A stretch of DNA of 64,000 nt from Paenibacillus sp. Soil766 (GCF_001428105.1 NZ_LMSJ01000019.1:62001-126000); one strand, 5' to 3'. Shown: positions 27,170-36,217, numbered from the stretch's first letter. Numbers and translations are program-made. The notes: a model not told the origin generated them from the sequence alone.

Positions 27170-28318
27170 GTGTTTGCCAAACTGAAAAACATTGATATTC
27201 CAATTGTTGTCATTCTGATTGCCTTCATGGTGATAAGTACAATGATGGTCTACAGCGCTTCTGTCGATCATCCGACCATTAATATCAGCATAACGAAAAT
27301 TCTGATTTTATATGCGGTAGGACTTGTCGCTTTTCTAGCCTGTAGTTTATTCGATTATCGTGTACTCATACGAATTGCCCCATACTTGTATGGGATTGGA
27401 ATTGTCTCATTGATTGCTGTCTATTTTTTTGGTAAAAAGATTCACGGTGCCCGCGGCTGGTTTGAGCTTCCGGGTGGATTGACATTCCAACCAGCAGAGC
27501 TCGTCAAGTTAATCTTGATTATTTGCATTACAGCTCTGCTTGCCAGACGCGGCGGGGATTTACTTCAGGTGAAGAATGATATTATTCCTGTCGGGCTAGC
27601 TGTTTTTCTCCCTTTCGTACTTGTGCTCATACAGCCAGATTTAGGGAATGCGATTATTTTTGTCATTATTTTGATTGGAATGCTATGGATAGGGAATATC
27701 AAATACTCGCAAGTATTGATAAGTATTCTTCTCGTGGCTGGAGTAGGCTTCCTGATGCTTACGTTATATAAGCATTTTCATGATAGTTTGTTTGGATTGC
27801 TTAAAGGTTTTGGTTTTAGTCATTGGATGGACCGAATTGATACGTATCTGTACCCACAGGAAGTATCCGAGGATGATAGTTGGCAAGTACGAAATGCGGT
27901 AAGAGCTATTGGTTCAGGTGGGCTTGAGGGAGAGGGGTATCTACTTGGTACTTCCGTGCATAGTAATTTTATTCCTTACGCATATTCCGATTCTATCTTC
28001 GTCGTAGTCGGTGAAGAATTCGGATTCCGAGGTTCTGCTGTTTTGTTGCTAATTTATTTCATGCTTATTTACCGGATGATTCTAATTTCGATTCAAAGCA
28101 CCAATATCGGTGGCGCGTATATCGTCGTTGGTGTTGTGTCGATGTTCGTTTTTCAAATATTTGAAAATGTGGGAATGTTAATTGGTATCATGCCATTAAC
28201 GGGTATTACGCTTCCTTTTGTAAGTTATGGAGGAACTTCGCTCTTGATCAATATGCTCTCAATTGGTCTTGTCATGAGTGTGAAGCTGCATCAGGAGCGG
28301 GCCCCTGAATTGTTTTAA
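27170..28318 (+). CDS. rodA: SEDS-family peptidoglycan polymerase RodA
   Basis: Polytopic glycosyltransferase that polymerises lipid II during elongation. Length 382 residues with about ten hydrophobic helices. SEDS landmarks are GARGWFELPGGLTFQPAELVKL (about 86-107), LIQPDLGNAIIFV (about 150-162) and the C-terminal GIMPLTGITLPFVSYGGTSLL (about 338-358). GTG start seven bases after the minD stop with AGGATG upstream. B. subtilis does not have rodA at this place, but the neighbours make an elongation role more likely than division (FtsW). Confidence 0.93.
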   Translation: MFAKLKNIDIPIVVILIAFMVISTMMVYSASVDHPTINISITKILILYAVGLVAFLACSLFDYRVLIRIAPYLYGIGIVSLIAVYFFGKKIHGARGWFELPGGLTFQPAELVKLILIICITALLARRGGDLLQVKNDIIPVGLAVFLPFVLVLIQPDLGNAIIFVIILIGMLWIGNIKYSQVLISILLVAGVGFLMLTLYKHFHDSLFGLLKGFGFSHWMDRIDTYLYPQEVSEDDSWQVRNAVRAIGSGGLEGEGYLLGTSVHSNFIPYAYSDSIFVVVGEEFGFRGSAVLLLIYFMLIYRMILISIQSTNIGGAYIVVGVVSMFVFQIFENVGMLIGIMPLTGITLPFVSYGGTSLLINMLSIGLVMSVKLHQERAPELF

Positions 28319-28334
28319 CAGCTGTATCGATGTT

Positions 28335-28367
28335 AAGTCCGTGACCTATCGGGGTTGCGGGCTTTTT
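28335..28367 (+). terminator. rho-independent terminator after rodA
   Basis: AAGTCCG (28335-28341) pairs with CGGGCTT (28358-28364, one G:T), followed by T-rich sequence. It separates the shape operon from the sporulation pair spoIVFA-spoIVFB. Confidence 0.75.
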
Positions 28368-28463
28368 CTATGGCTGCAAACAGAATGAAGGCTGCACTTT
28401 TCACATAATCTTGTCCATCTGCTCATAGGCTGTACTAATGAAAGTCTATAAGGAGGGGATTCT

Positions 28464-29342
28464 ATGGTTATAAAAGATAAAGTAAAGCAACGCCGGTTAG
28501 AGCGACTTCGCCATTTGCGAGAATCGTCAGAAGCAACTCTTGGGAATGGAAGCTCTCACAGATCCTCTCCGTCGGTTGATTTCCTTTTGCCACCTTCACG
28601 CCAGAAAGAGGAATTGCCTTTATACGCAGATCCTGATTGGAGAAGGCAGATGGAGGATCCTGAATTTGCTTGGAGACAGAAGATTATGATGGATACGGCG
28701 CATGATGATACAGAAAGAGGTTTTCTCACCCCTCCTTCTGCGCGGAGAATTGCTTTTAAGCTGCTGATCAGCGGTGTTATATTTGCTTCTGTTTATGGCA
28801 TGTTTCACATAGACAAGCCTTGGGCTAATCAAGGGAAGCTCTATATCACGGCAGCACTAACGCAGTCCTATGACTTTACGGCTTTGTCCGCTTGGTATGC
28901 CGATAAGTTCGGGGGAGCTCCCTCCTTTATTCCAAGCTTTAACCGCGCAGGCAATGAAGCCGTGATTGTAAGTACTTCGAAGCGCACGTTGTTCGCACCA
29001 GCCAAAGGAAGCGTGTTGATAAGGTATGACGGGGCAACTCATAAAGGAGTCCAATTGAACGCAGCTGAGTATGCTCCAGTGTATGCGATGGACACAGGGC
29101 AGGTTATTTTTGCAGGGACAACTACGGATACGGGATTAACAATTATGATTCGACATCCAGGAGGGCTGGAGTCATTATATGGTGGACTGAGTGAGGTTAC
29201 TGTAGCAGTAGGGGATTGGATGAAAGTTGGGGAGCCGATTGGTAAGGCGTCTGCCAAAGATCCAGCGCAGGGGAATTTGTATTTCTCGGTCATGAAAGAA
29301 GGAATGACGATCAATCCGGCGGATGTGATCACCTTTGATTAA
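28464..29342 (+). CDS. spoIVFA: stage IV sporulation protein FA (M23-like, catalytically degenerate)
   Basis: SpoIVFA holds and restrains the SpoIVFB protease in the mother-cell membrane around the forespore. A charged N-terminal cytoplasmic part (1-90) is followed by one membrane segment (about 95-113, IAFKLLISGVIFASVYGMF) and a LytM/M23-like domain (about 165-290). Zinc ligands are largely missing: the first motif reads THKGVQLNA, and the usual HLHFE position reads NLYFSV. A structural role therefore fits. Length 292 residues. AAGGAGGGG lies before the ATG. Its stop overlaps the spoIVFB start. Confidence 0.88.
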   Translation: MVIKDKVKQRRLERLRHLRESSEATLGNGSSHRSSPSVDFLLPPSRQKEELPLYADPDWRRQMEDPEFAWRQKIMMDTAHDDTERGFLTPPSARRIAFKLLISGVIFASVYGMFHIDKPWANQGKLYITAALTQSYDFTALSAWYADKFGGAPSFIPSFNRAGNEAVIVSTSKRTLFAPAKGSVLIRYDGATHKGVQLNAAEYAPVYAMDTGQVIFAGTTTDTGLTIMIRHPGGLESLYGGLSEVTVAVGDWMKVGEPIGKASAKDPAQGNLYFSVMKEGMTINPADVITFD

Positions 29343-30210
29343 ATGGGCAGGGACCAAATATCGATTTCATCCACTATTTACACTAATTATGATTGGCTGT
29401 GCGATTACGGGGTATTTCCTTGAGGCAATCACGTTATTCGGCATCGTACTCATCCATGAGCTTGGACATTTAACCGCGGCGAAAGGCTTCGGTTGGAGAG
29501 TACAAGAAGTGCAACTACTTCCTTTTGGTGGTGTCTTAATTGTTGATGAGCTAGGGAGTACCTCGACTCGTGAAGAATTGATCGTCGCTATAGCGGGACC
29601 ACTTCAACACGTATGGATGATTGGGCTGGCGATGATCATGAAGGCGTTTGATCTAGGCAGTGGCAACTGGTGGGACTACTTCATTGAAGCGAATCTCATG
29701 ATCTGTTTATTCAATCTAATCCCTGTGATGCCACTCGATGGCGGGAAAATCATGCAAGGTTTATTAGGCTATTTGATGTCGTTCCATGACTCGATTGTCT
29801 ACTCGGTTTGGATTAGTATGATCATAAGCTTCTCGATCATTGTTATGGCAATTATTCAGCTCGTACAAGGGCAGCTGCCGATTAATATCCTGGTTATAGG
29901 TTTGTTTCTGCTTGTATCCAATTGGTACGCTTACAGGCAGATTCCTTATCACTTTTTACGTTTTCTAATGGGCCGCGGGTTGCGTGTAGGGCAGTTATTG
30001 AGCCGAGGTACAAGAGCGCAGCCTATAGTAATTACGAAGCAACTTACGATGGCAGAGACGTTGAAGCTTTTTATGCGAGAACGATACCACTTAATTTATA
30101 TTGTGAATGAAGCAGGGCGCATCCAAGCCGTGTTGCCTGAACAGCAAATCGTCGGCGGTTATTTAGATGGGAAAAAACCGGGGAGTGCAGTTTCCGATCT
30201 TTTCATGTAA
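29335..30210 (+). CDS. spoIVFB: stage IV sporulation protein FB, site-2-protease-type intramembrane metalloprotease
   Basis: Cleaves the pro-sequence of sigma-K in the outer forespore membrane. The M50 motif HELGH is in IVLIHELGHLTAAKG (about 41-55), and the third-ligand region is NLIPVMPLDGGKIM (about 127-140). Several membrane helices and a C-terminal CBS-like part (TMAETLKLFMRERYHLIYIVNE) complete it. Length 291 residues. A stop lies in frame at 29326, so TTG 29335 is the only ordinary start; it overlaps the spoIVFA stop by eight bases, which suggests coupled translation. Confidence 0.93.
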   Translation: MIKWAGTKYRFHPLFTLIMIGCAITGYFLEAITLFGIVLIHELGHLTAAKGFGWRVQEVQLLPFGGVLIVDELGSTSTREELIVAIAGPLQHVWMIGLAMIMKAFDLGSGNWWDYFIEANLMICLFNLIPVMPLDGGKIMQGLLGYLMSFHDSIVYSVWISMIISFSIIVMAIIQLVQGQLPINILVIGLFLLVSNWYAYRQIPYHFLRFLMGRGLRVGQLLSRGTRAQPIVITKQLTMAETLKLFMRERYHLIYIVNEAGRIQAVLPEQQIVGGYLDGKKPGSAVSDLFM

Positions 30211-30234
30211 AATAACTGGTGAGGTGAAGCATGT

Positions 30235-31398
30235 ATGAAGCAACTGATAATTCACTGCACCCCAGAACTTACACAAGCGGCATTGCTAGAGGATGGACGT
30301 CTTGTGGAGTATGATACACAGTATCCGCTTGAATCTCAACGGGCAGGCAGCATCTACATGGGCCGCATCGTTAACGTACTTCCTGGCATGCAAGCGGCAT
30401 TCGTCGATATTGGACTTGCGAAGAATGCCTTTCTTTATATAGACGATCTCCTCCCCGTTCATGTGGACAAGCAGCCTAAGATTAAGCCTTCCATAACGGA
30501 TATTGCTGAAGTTGGGCAAATGCTAATGGTTCAAGTGAGCAAGGATCCACAGGGTACCAAAGGGGCGAGAGTAACTACACATGTTTCCATTCCGGGCCGT
30601 TGGATTGTTTATATGCCAGATGCTGATTATATTGCCATATCTCGCAAAATTGATCTAGACGCAGAGCGGCAGCGACTGAAGCAGCTAGCAGAAGGGAATC
30701 TGATGCCTGGTGAAGGCGTCATTATTCGCACTGGTGCAATAGGTCAAAGTGAAGAATCCATTCGAGACGATCTGCAAAATTTACGCGATGTATGGAGTAC
30801 AATACTAGCTAAACGGGAAGAAACGCATGTTCCCGCTCAGCTTTATCAGGACTTGGATTTACTACCTAAGCTAGCGCGTGATGTGATCTCCGATGAAGTT
30901 CAAGAAGTGTGGATGAGCAATAACAAAGTGTTTGAAGAGATGAGAACCTTATTGCGCAAGCAGCAGCCCAGCTGGCGTGGTCGCATCGCTTTCTACGATC
31001 GTCGAACACCTATGTTCGATCATTTCGGCGTCACAGAAGAGCTGAACCAGAGCTTTCGACGCAAAGTATGGCTTCCTAGCGGCGGATATTTGATCATCGA
31101 TCAAACCGAGGCACTGACGGTCGTTGATGTCAACACGGGTCGATACACGGGTTCTATTGATTTAGAACAAACGGTTACAGATATTAATCGTGAAGCAGCT
31201 GTCGAGATCCCTAGACTTTTGCGGCTTCGTAATCTTAGAGGCATCATTATTGTTGATTTTATTGATATGCATGCAGAAGACAATCGGGCGAAGGTCATGG
31301 CGAATATGGCGGAAGCTGTACGCAAGGATCGTTCGAAGACGACAATTGTCGGTTGGACCAAGTTAGGATTATTGGAAATGACTCGAAAACGGAAATAA
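30235..31398 (+). CDS. rng: ribonuclease G/E family protein, short C-terminus
   Basis: Endoribonuclease of RNA processing. It has an S1-like RNA-binding region (about 35-120, GSIYMGRIVNVLPGMQAAFVDIG and NAFLYIDDL) and the DNase I-like catalytic region, with both metal-binding aspartates in TVVDVNTGRYTG (about 299-310) and GIIIVDFIDM (about 341-350). At 387 residues it ends right after LGLLEMTRKRK. The part that normally follows in RNase G/E, with the CPxCxG zinc-link, is absent, and the rplU promoter starts five bases later. B. subtilis lacks this gene. Confidence 0.88.
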   Translation: MKQLIIHCTPELTQAALLEDGRLVEYDTQYPLESQRAGSIYMGRIVNVLPGMQAAFVDIGLAKNAFLYIDDLLPVHVDKQPKIKPSITDIAEVGQMLMVQVSKDPQGTKGARVTTHVSIPGRWIVYMPDADYIAISRKIDLDAERQRLKQLAEGNLMPGEGVIIRTGAIGQSEESIRDDLQNLRDVWSTILAKREETHVPAQLYQDLDLLPKLARDVISDEVQEVWMSNNKVFEEMRTLLRKQQPSWRGRIAFYDRRTPMFDHFGVTEELNQSFRRKVWLPSGGYLIIDQTEALTVVDVNTGRYTGSIDLEQTVTDINREAAVEIPRLLRLRNLRGIIIVDFIDMHAEDNRAKVMANMAEAVRKDRSKTTIVGWTKLGLLEMTRKRK

Positions 31399-31402
31399 AA
31401 GA

Positions 31403-31432
31403 TTGCATATGAAAATATAACTGTGATATAAT
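31403..31432 (+). promoter_or_regulatory. sigma-A promoter for rplU-prp-rpmA
   Basis: TTGCAT (31403-31408) and TATAAT (31427-31432) spaced by 18 bases, with TGTGA before the -10 box. It starts five bases after the rng stop. Confidence 0.7.
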
Positions 31433-31439
31433 ACTCGGA

Positions 31440-31545
31440 GTGTGTTGTTTAGGCATGCTGTAACCGCACGAAACAGGTCGAAGTACGCGAGTGGATTCCG
31501 TTCCGTTCCGTCACCTGCACAAGGCGAGTCTGAGACATGAGGAGG
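31440..31545 (+). ncRNA. probable L21 ribosomal-protein leader
   Basis: A 5' leader of just over 110 bases before rplU with CCGCACG near 31465, CAGGTCG, a pyrimidine-rich repeat (GATTCCGTTCCGTTCCGTCACCTG) and CAAGGCGAGTCTGAGAC before the ribosome binding site. Firmicutes rplU genes usually carry a structured autoregulatory leader (the L21_leader family). I did not fold it; the call rests on position, length and partial motif resemblance. Confidence 0.5.
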
Positions 31546-31553
31546 TAATGAAA

Positions 31554-31865
31554 ATGTACGCAATTATTGAAACAGGTGGTAAACAGTACAAAGTTCAAGA
31601 GGGCGATGTTCTTTACATCGAGAAATTGAACGCTGCTGAGGGTGAGGTTGTTTCTTTTGATCGTGTGTTCTTGGTTTCCAAAGAGGATGGCCTAGTAGTA
31701 GGTGCTCCATTGGTTGCAGGTGCTTCAGTTTCCGCGAAAGTGGAGAAACACGGCAAAGGTGCAAAAGTCATCGTTTATAAGTACAAACCGAAAAAGAACT
31801 ATCACAAAAAGCAAGGTCATCGTCAACCGTACACAAGAGTAGTAGTTGAGAAAATCCAAGCGTAA
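31554..31865 (+). CDS. rplU: 50S ribosomal protein L21
   Basis: The 103-residue product begins [18 protein letters not shown] and contains [23 protein letters not shown], both typical of bacterial L21. ATG 31554 lies eight bases after GGAGG; an ATG at 31548 is too close. First gene of rplU-prp-rpmA. Confidence 0.98.
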   Translation: MYAIIETGGKQYKVQEGDVLYIEKLNAAEGEVVSFDRVFLVSKEDGLVVGAPLVAGASVSAKVEKHGKGAKVIVYKYKPKKNYHKKQGHRQPYTRVVVEKIQA

Positions 31866-31876
31866 GAGACAAGCCT

Positions 31877-32230
31877 ATGATCTACGTGACCATAGAACGT
31901 CTTGCACCGGATTCACCTCAAATTCTTTCTTTTGTCGTTGAAGGCCATGCTGAATATGACATACCTGGCAAAGACTTGGTCTGCGCTGCGGTATCAGCGA
32001 TTTCCGTTGGTACCTGTAACTCGATAGAATCCTTAACCGGTGTGATTCCCATTCACGAAATGGAGCCTGGACTGCTGGATATAACCATCCCTGATAGTGC
32101 GCGTGCCATCCCTGAAACTTGGAATCAAGTGCAGTTAATTATAGAATCGATGGTCGTTATGTTACAAACGATTGAACAAACTTACGGTGATTATATAACG
32201 ATTGAAACAATCTATCACAAAGGAGGATAA
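31877..32230 (+). CDS. prp: ribosomal processing cysteine protease Prp
   Basis: Prp (YsxB) removes the N-terminal extension of ribosomal protein L27 in Firmicutes. The catalytic pair is visible: H24 in [11 protein letters not shown] and C36 in [12 protein letters not shown]. Length 117 residues. It sits between rplU and rpmA, and the L27 encoded next door carries the matching extension. The start follows AAGAGACAAGCCT, a weak site; coupling to rplU is likely. Confidence 0.95.
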   Translation: MIYVTIERLAPDSPQILSFVVEGHAEYDIPGKDLVCAAVSAISVGTCNSIESLTGVIPIHEMEPGLLDITIPDSARAIPETWNQVQLIIESMVVMLQTIEQTYGDYITIETIYHKGG

Positions 32231-32234
32231 CACC

Positions 32235-32549
32235 ATGTTTTTGAAATTGGATCTCCAATTATTCGCTTCCAAAAAAGGGGTAGGTTCCACAAAGAACGGT
32301 CGTGACTCACACTCTAAGCGCCTTGGCGCTAAACGTGCTGACGGTCAAACTGTTACTGCTGGAAGCATTCTTTACCGTCAACGCGGTACCAAAATTCACC
32401 CAGGAACGAACGTAGGCATCGGTTCGGATGATACACTTTTCGCTTTGGTACAAGGCGTAGTGAAATTCGAGCGTTTGGGCCGCGATCGCAAAAAAGTGAG
32501 CGTATACCCAGTTGATGTAGCTCCTGTAGCTGCAGCTCTAGAAGCGTAA
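32235..32549 (+). CDS. rpmA: 50S ribosomal protein L27 with Prp-cleaved extension
   Basis: The 104-residue protein starts [11 protein letters not shown], then [20 protein letters not shown]. The first eleven residues match the extension that Prp removes (cut after LFA in Staphylococcus aureus L27), exposing the mature N-terminus that reaches the peptidyl-transferase centre. ATG 32235 follows AAAGGAGGATAACACC; frames further upstream run into prp. Confidence 0.98.
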   Translation: MFLKLDLQLFASKKGVGSTKNGRDSHSKRLGAKRADGQTVTAGSILYRQRGTKIHPGTNVGIGSDDTLFALVQGVVKFERLGRDRKKVSVYPVDVAPVAAALEA

Positions 32550-32553
32550 TTAG

Positions 32554-32591
32554 AATCCCTGGTGAGCGAGAGTTCATCCAGGGATTTTTTC
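32554..32591 (+). terminator. rho-independent terminator after rpmA
   Basis: AATCCCTGG (32554-32562) pairs perfectly with CCAGGGATT (32578-32586) and is followed by six T. A second weaker inverted repeat (AAAACC...GGTTTT) lies at about 32607-32656. Confidence 0.85.
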
Positions 32592-32739
32592 TCAGGTATG
32601 CATGAAAAAACCTCTAACCGTGATCACTCATTTCGGATGGTCGAGGGCGGGGGTTTTCTCGTTTGTTTGGTGAAGTTTTCCAAGCAGCATGATATACTGG
32701 ATGAACGGTTACAAAGCAGGAGAACGGGGCGAGCGGATA

Positions 32740-33495
32740 ATGAAGCAATTGGGCAGCGCACAGGTCTATGTATTAGCACTTGTGCTCATAGGATTGACTG
32801 GCTTGTTGGTGACAGAACCGTGGATTATTCGAGTGGCATTTCTACTAATTATTCTCGTAAGTGGGTATACAGCTTGGAGACTAGAAGTAAGTAGAATGGA
32901 AGAAAAGTGGCGTTCTACGCTGAAGCAGCAAGAGCAAGAGGATCATCTAAAGTTGATTGCCGTTGTAAATCGCTTGCGGCATGATTGGATGAATGATACC
33001 CAGATATTATTTGGTTACATTCAAATGAAGAAGTTTGATAATTTGCGGCCATATATGGAAAAAATAAAAATGACTATGCAGCAGGAAAGCAATCTTTCCA
33101 AGTTGGGAATCCCCTCTTTTATTGCTTACTTGCTTCAATTCCGTGTGCAGTCCAAGACGTTAGAGCTGAATGTGGAGGTCGAACAGGAAATTAATCTTGG
33201 ACAACTCCCGATTCAGCACGGACTGATTGAACGATTGGTTCGCCAAATGGTGGCATGCATCCAGGAACATACGGCATTTGAAGATGGGGAAAGTGGCACA
33301 CTCAGCTTGGAGTTTGATGTTCAAGAAGATGGCTTACTGCTTGATTTTGTATATCAAGGCCCCTATAAACGGGAGCAACTTGAGCAATCTGTTTTAGCGC
33401 GTTTTGTATCGAAAGGTTCCCAGTATTCGCTTGAGAATGATGATTGGCATGAAGAAGAAGCAAGTGTCACACTACGATTGCCGTTTCATATATAA
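32740..33495 (+). CDS. spo0B: Spo0B-like sporulation phosphotransferase with N-terminal membrane helices
   Basis: Spo0B passes phosphate from Spo0F to Spo0A in the sporulation phosphorelay. The phosphoacceptor histidine H81 is in NRLRHDWMNDTQILFGYIQMKK (split motif RHDWMN), followed by the four-helix bundle and a degenerate ATPase-like C-terminal domain. The 251-residue protein has two hydrophobic helices at the start (VYVLALVLIGLTGLLV and IIRVAFLLIILVSGYTAW), unlike soluble B. subtilis Spo0B. It lies between rpmA and obg, the standard place. The ribosome binding site is weak; upstream in-frame starts to 32689 cannot be excluded. Confidence 0.88.
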   Translation: MKQLGSAQVYVLALVLIGLTGLLVTEPWIIRVAFLLIILVSGYTAWRLEVSRMEEKWRSTLKQQEQEDHLKLIAVVNRLRHDWMNDTQILFGYIQMKKFDNLRPYMEKIKMTMQQESNLSKLGIPSFIAYLLQFRVQSKTLELNVEVEQEINLGQLPIQHGLIERLVRQMVACIQEHTAFEDGESGTLSLEFDVQEDGLLLDFVYQGPYKREQLEQSVLARFVSKGSQYSLENDDWHEEEASVTLRLPFHI

Positions 33496-33511
33496 AGTTG
33501 AGGTGTAGGAA

Positions 33512-34816
33512 ATGTTTGTTGATAAGGCGAAGATTTTTGTAAAAGGCGGCGACGGTGGTGACGGTTTAGTTGCTTTCCGTCGGGAGAAGTATGTACCGGA
33601 GGGTGGTCCTGCCGGTGGTGATGGAGGCAACGGTGGTGATGTTGTTTTCCGCGTAGATGAAGGCTTACGGACATTGATGGATTTCCGTTATCAGAAGCAC
33701 TTCAAAGCAGATCGCGGCGAGAAGGGTCGCAACAAATCGATGCATGGAGCCAATTCAGAGGATATGATCGTTCGTATCCCCCCTGGGACGACCATTATTG
33801 ATGATGACACGCAAGAAGTGATTGCTGATCTAACGCGTCATGGCCAAGAAGTCGTTGTTGCGAAAGGTGGCCGAGGTGGTAGAGGGAATACTCGCTTCGC
33901 AACTGCGCGTGTAACGGCTCCTGAGATTGCGGAGAACGGTGAAGAAGGCGTAGAGCGTTGGGTTATCTTAGAAATGAAAGTAATGGCTGACGTAGGGCTT
34001 GTCGGATTCCCGAGTGTGGGTAAATCAACTTTATTGTCTGTCGTTTCTGCCGCGAAGCCTAAGATTGCAGCGTATCACTTCACAACGTTAACCCCAAACT
34101 TAGGTGTAGTTGATGTTGGAGATGGCAGAAGCTTCGTGATGGCAGATTTGCCTGGCTTGATCGAAGGCGCTCACGAAGGTGTAGGTTTGGGGCATGAGTT
34201 TCTTCGTCACGTAGAGCGGACGCGGGTTATTGTACATGTCGTGGACATGTCGGCTGCGGACGGACGTGATCCTTATGAGGATTTCATCAAAATCAATGAA
34301 GAAATCAAGCTCTATAATGCGAAGCTAGAGCAACGTCCTCAAATCGTTGTAGCAAACAAAATGGACATGCCGGAGTCTGAAGATAACTTGGCCTTGTTCA
34401 AAGAGCAGTTGGCTGCTGACGGTAAAGATTATGCCGTTTATCCGATTTCGGCATTGACGCGCGGCGGTGTTCAAGAGCTGCTGTATAAGATTTCTGACAT
34501 CGTGGAAAGCATCCCGAATGCCCCTGAGGTTGAGGGAGTAGCTGAAACGGAAGAGCGTAAGGTCTATCGCTTTGAGAAACGCGAAGAGAATGATTTCACG
34601 ATACGTCGTGATAATGATGTATTCGTTATAGAAAGTACATCGATTGAGAAATTGATTAAGCGAACGAATTTTACGACTCAAGATGGCATCGCGCGTTTTG
34701 CTCGTATTTTGCGAAACATGGGCATTGATGATGAGTTGCGTAAACGTGGCGCTGTACATGGACAGACGATTCAAATTGGTGACTTTGATTTCGAATTCGA
34801 CGAGAACAATTTATAA
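33512..34816 (+). CDS. obgE: Obg family GTPase (CgtA)
   Basis: Ribosome-associated GTPase, also needed for sporulation and stress signalling in B. subtilis. It has an N-terminal glycine-rich Obg fold (1-158, [18 protein letters not shown]), a G domain (about 159-330) with G1 [11 protein letters not shown]3 DLPGLIEGA and G4 NKMD, and a C-terminal OCT domain (about 345-430). Length 434. Starts 17 bases after spo0B with GAGGTG upstream. Confidence 0.97.
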   Translation: MFVDKAKIFVKGGDGGDGLVAFRREKYVPEGGPAGGDGGNGGDVVFRVDEGLRTLMDFRYQKHFKADRGEKGRNKSMHGANSEDMIVRIPPGTTIIDDDTQEVIADLTRHGQEVVVAKGGRGGRGNTRFATARVTAPEIAENGEEGVERWVILEMKVMADVGLVGFPSVGKSTLLSVVSAAKPKIAAYHFTTLTPNLGVVDVGDGRSFVMADLPGLIEGAHEGVGLGHEFLRHVERTRVIVHVVDMSAADGRDPYEDFIKINEEIKLYNAKLEQRPQIVVANKMDMPESEDNLALFKEQLAADGKDYAVYPISALTRGGVQELLYKISDIVESIPNAPEVEGVAETEERKVYRFEKREENDFTIRRDNDVFVIESTSIEKLIKRTNFTTQDGIARFARILRNMGIDDELRKRGAVHGQTIQIGDFDFEFDENNL

Positions 34817-34822
34817 TGGCAG

Positions 34823-34854
34823 GCACTTATCCAACACGGATAGGTGCTTTTTTT
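34823..34854 (+). terminator. rho-independent terminator after obg
   Basis: GCACTTATCC (34823-34832) pairs with GGATAGGTGC (34838-34847, one G:T), followed by seven T. Confidence 0.88.
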
Positions 34855-34881
34855 ATTTGGTTCAATCAAATGTTATGATAC

Positions 34882-34910
34882 TTGACACGTTAAACTAAAA
34901 GTATTACCAT
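34882..34910 (+). promoter_or_regulatory. possible sigma-A promoter for the TrpD-like gene
   Basis: A consensus TTGACA (34882-34887) and TACCAT (34905-34910) with a 17-base spacer, about 66 bases before the start codon and after the obg terminator. Confidence 0.5.
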
Positions 34911-34975
34911 TTCATATATATGTCATGGTTTATGTCAGAAAATATAACATTAATGTGGATCGAGAAAGGGGGAGC

Positions 34976-36055
34976 ATGATGAAGCGATGGATACAGGCGA
35001 TGGGGTCGGATCAGACGCGTATGCGGAATTTAACCTACGATGAAGCTGTAGAAGCAGCTGGTGAAATGGCAAAAGGAGATTCAACAGACGCGCAATGCGC
35101 AGCTTTTCTAATGGCGTTGTGTATGAAAGGGGAAGCAGATGACGAGTTGATGGCCTTTATTGATGTCTATCGCGGCTATTCCTTGAATTATCATACTCAG
35201 CCGAACTCGCTTAATACAATAGGTCCTACGGAAGGTAGGAAGCGATTTCCTATTACGTTGCCTGTCAGTCTGTTGCTGGCGTCAGTGGGGTTCACTCAGG
35301 TGATGCAAGGTGGTGATGCGCTTCCGTCACGACAAGGGACAACAGCACTGAGGGAGATCGTAGAAGGCTTTGGTGTTTCCTTACAGCTTTCTGTGAAGGC
35401 TTGGCAATCCATGCTATTTCATTTGCATATCGGATTTCTTCCCACAGAGCAGCTGTGTCCGCCAATTGGACGTCTGAAGCAGGTCCGAGAACAATTGGGA
35501 ATCAGAACAGTTATCGATACGATAGAGAAAGTATTGAATCCGGTGCTATCGACAAACTTAATTATCGGTGTGCAACAGCGCAAAGCCATGGAATCCCTGA
35601 TACCGATTTCGATGCGTTCGGGGTTTCAACAAGCATATATTATTAGCGGGATTGATGGATCAGAGGATTTACCCCTCTATGAGAACAGTACGATCCGAAT
35701 CGTGACACCCTGGGGAGATGAGTCCCGAAGTGTTGAGCCACAGAAATTTGGCTTCATGAGTACACCGTTACCCAATCTCGCGAAAGAAGATCAGATTGCG
35801 ATGGTGAAACGCATTATTACAGGTGAGGAAGGGACTGAAGTCAAACGTGAACGTGACCATGTCATTTTCAATACGGGGCTAAGATTGAAATGGTTTGATA
35901 AAGTAGATAGCTATGAAGATGGCTTTCAGCTTGCCGAAGCTTTATTACAGCGGAAAGAAGCACATAAAATCATGCAGCGCTGGATCGAACAGAGTCAGTA
36001 TTTGAAACTGCAAGATCTTGCTGACAGCGATGATTCCTCTACGAAAATAGGTTGA
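34976..36055 (+). CDS. anthranilate phosphoribosyltransferase-like (TrpD2/nucleoside phosphorylase fold) protein
   Basis: A 359-residue protein with the two-domain fold of glycosyltransferase family 3. The small helical domain is at the N-terminus (NLTYDEAVEAAGEMAKGDSTDAQCAAFLMALCMKGE, in parts matching TrpD). The phosphoribosyl-diphosphate loop that normally reads GTGGDG is replaced by IGPTEGRKRFP, and the KHGNR-like motif by VMQGGDALPSRQGTTALREI. No other trp gene is near. It may be a TrpD2-type or nucleic-acid-binding relative rather than a tryptophan enzyme. GGGGGAG precedes tandem ATGs at 34976 and 34979; either could be used. Confidence 0.7.
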   Translation: MMKRWIQAMGSDQTRMRNLTYDEAVEAAGEMAKGDSTDAQCAAFLMALCMKGEADDELMAFIDVYRGYSLNYHTQPNSLNTIGPTEGRKRFPITLPVSLLLASVGFTQVMQGGDALPSRQGTTALREIVEGFGVSLQLSVKAWQSMLFHLHIGFLPTEQLCPPIGRLKQVREQLGIRTVIDTIEKVLNPVLSTNLIIGVQQRKAMESLIPISMRSGFQQAYIISGIDGSEDLPLYENSTIRIVTPWGDESRSVEPQKFGFMSTPLPNLAKEDQIAMVKRIITGEEGTEVKRERDHVIFNTGLRLKWFDKVDSYEDGFQLAEALLQRKEAHKIMQRWIEQSQYLKLQDLADSDDSSTKIG

Positions 36056-36105
36056 AGACCTTTCCAAAAAGCTGTGAGTAGACAGCAAATGGGGGGTCTT
36101 TTTTT
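36055..36105 (+). terminator. rho-independent terminator after the TrpD-like gene
   Basis: AAGACC pairs with GGTCTT, with an inner GCTGT/ACAGC stem, followed by seven T near 36099-36105. Confidence 0.75.
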
Positions 36106-36217
36106 ATGGGGGTAGCGAAATTGGTAGATGTTACAGCTAAAACTTAATCAATGGATATGTTACCATTTACTAGTGTCAATATGATTCGTAAGTACAAAAC
36201 GCTAGGAGGACTACAAC

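Noticed and set aside
32604-32660. Second terminator before spo0B
   Set aside because: Only the outer AAAACC/GGTTTT pairs are clear and the loop is long, so it is mentioned with the rpmA terminator and not called separately.
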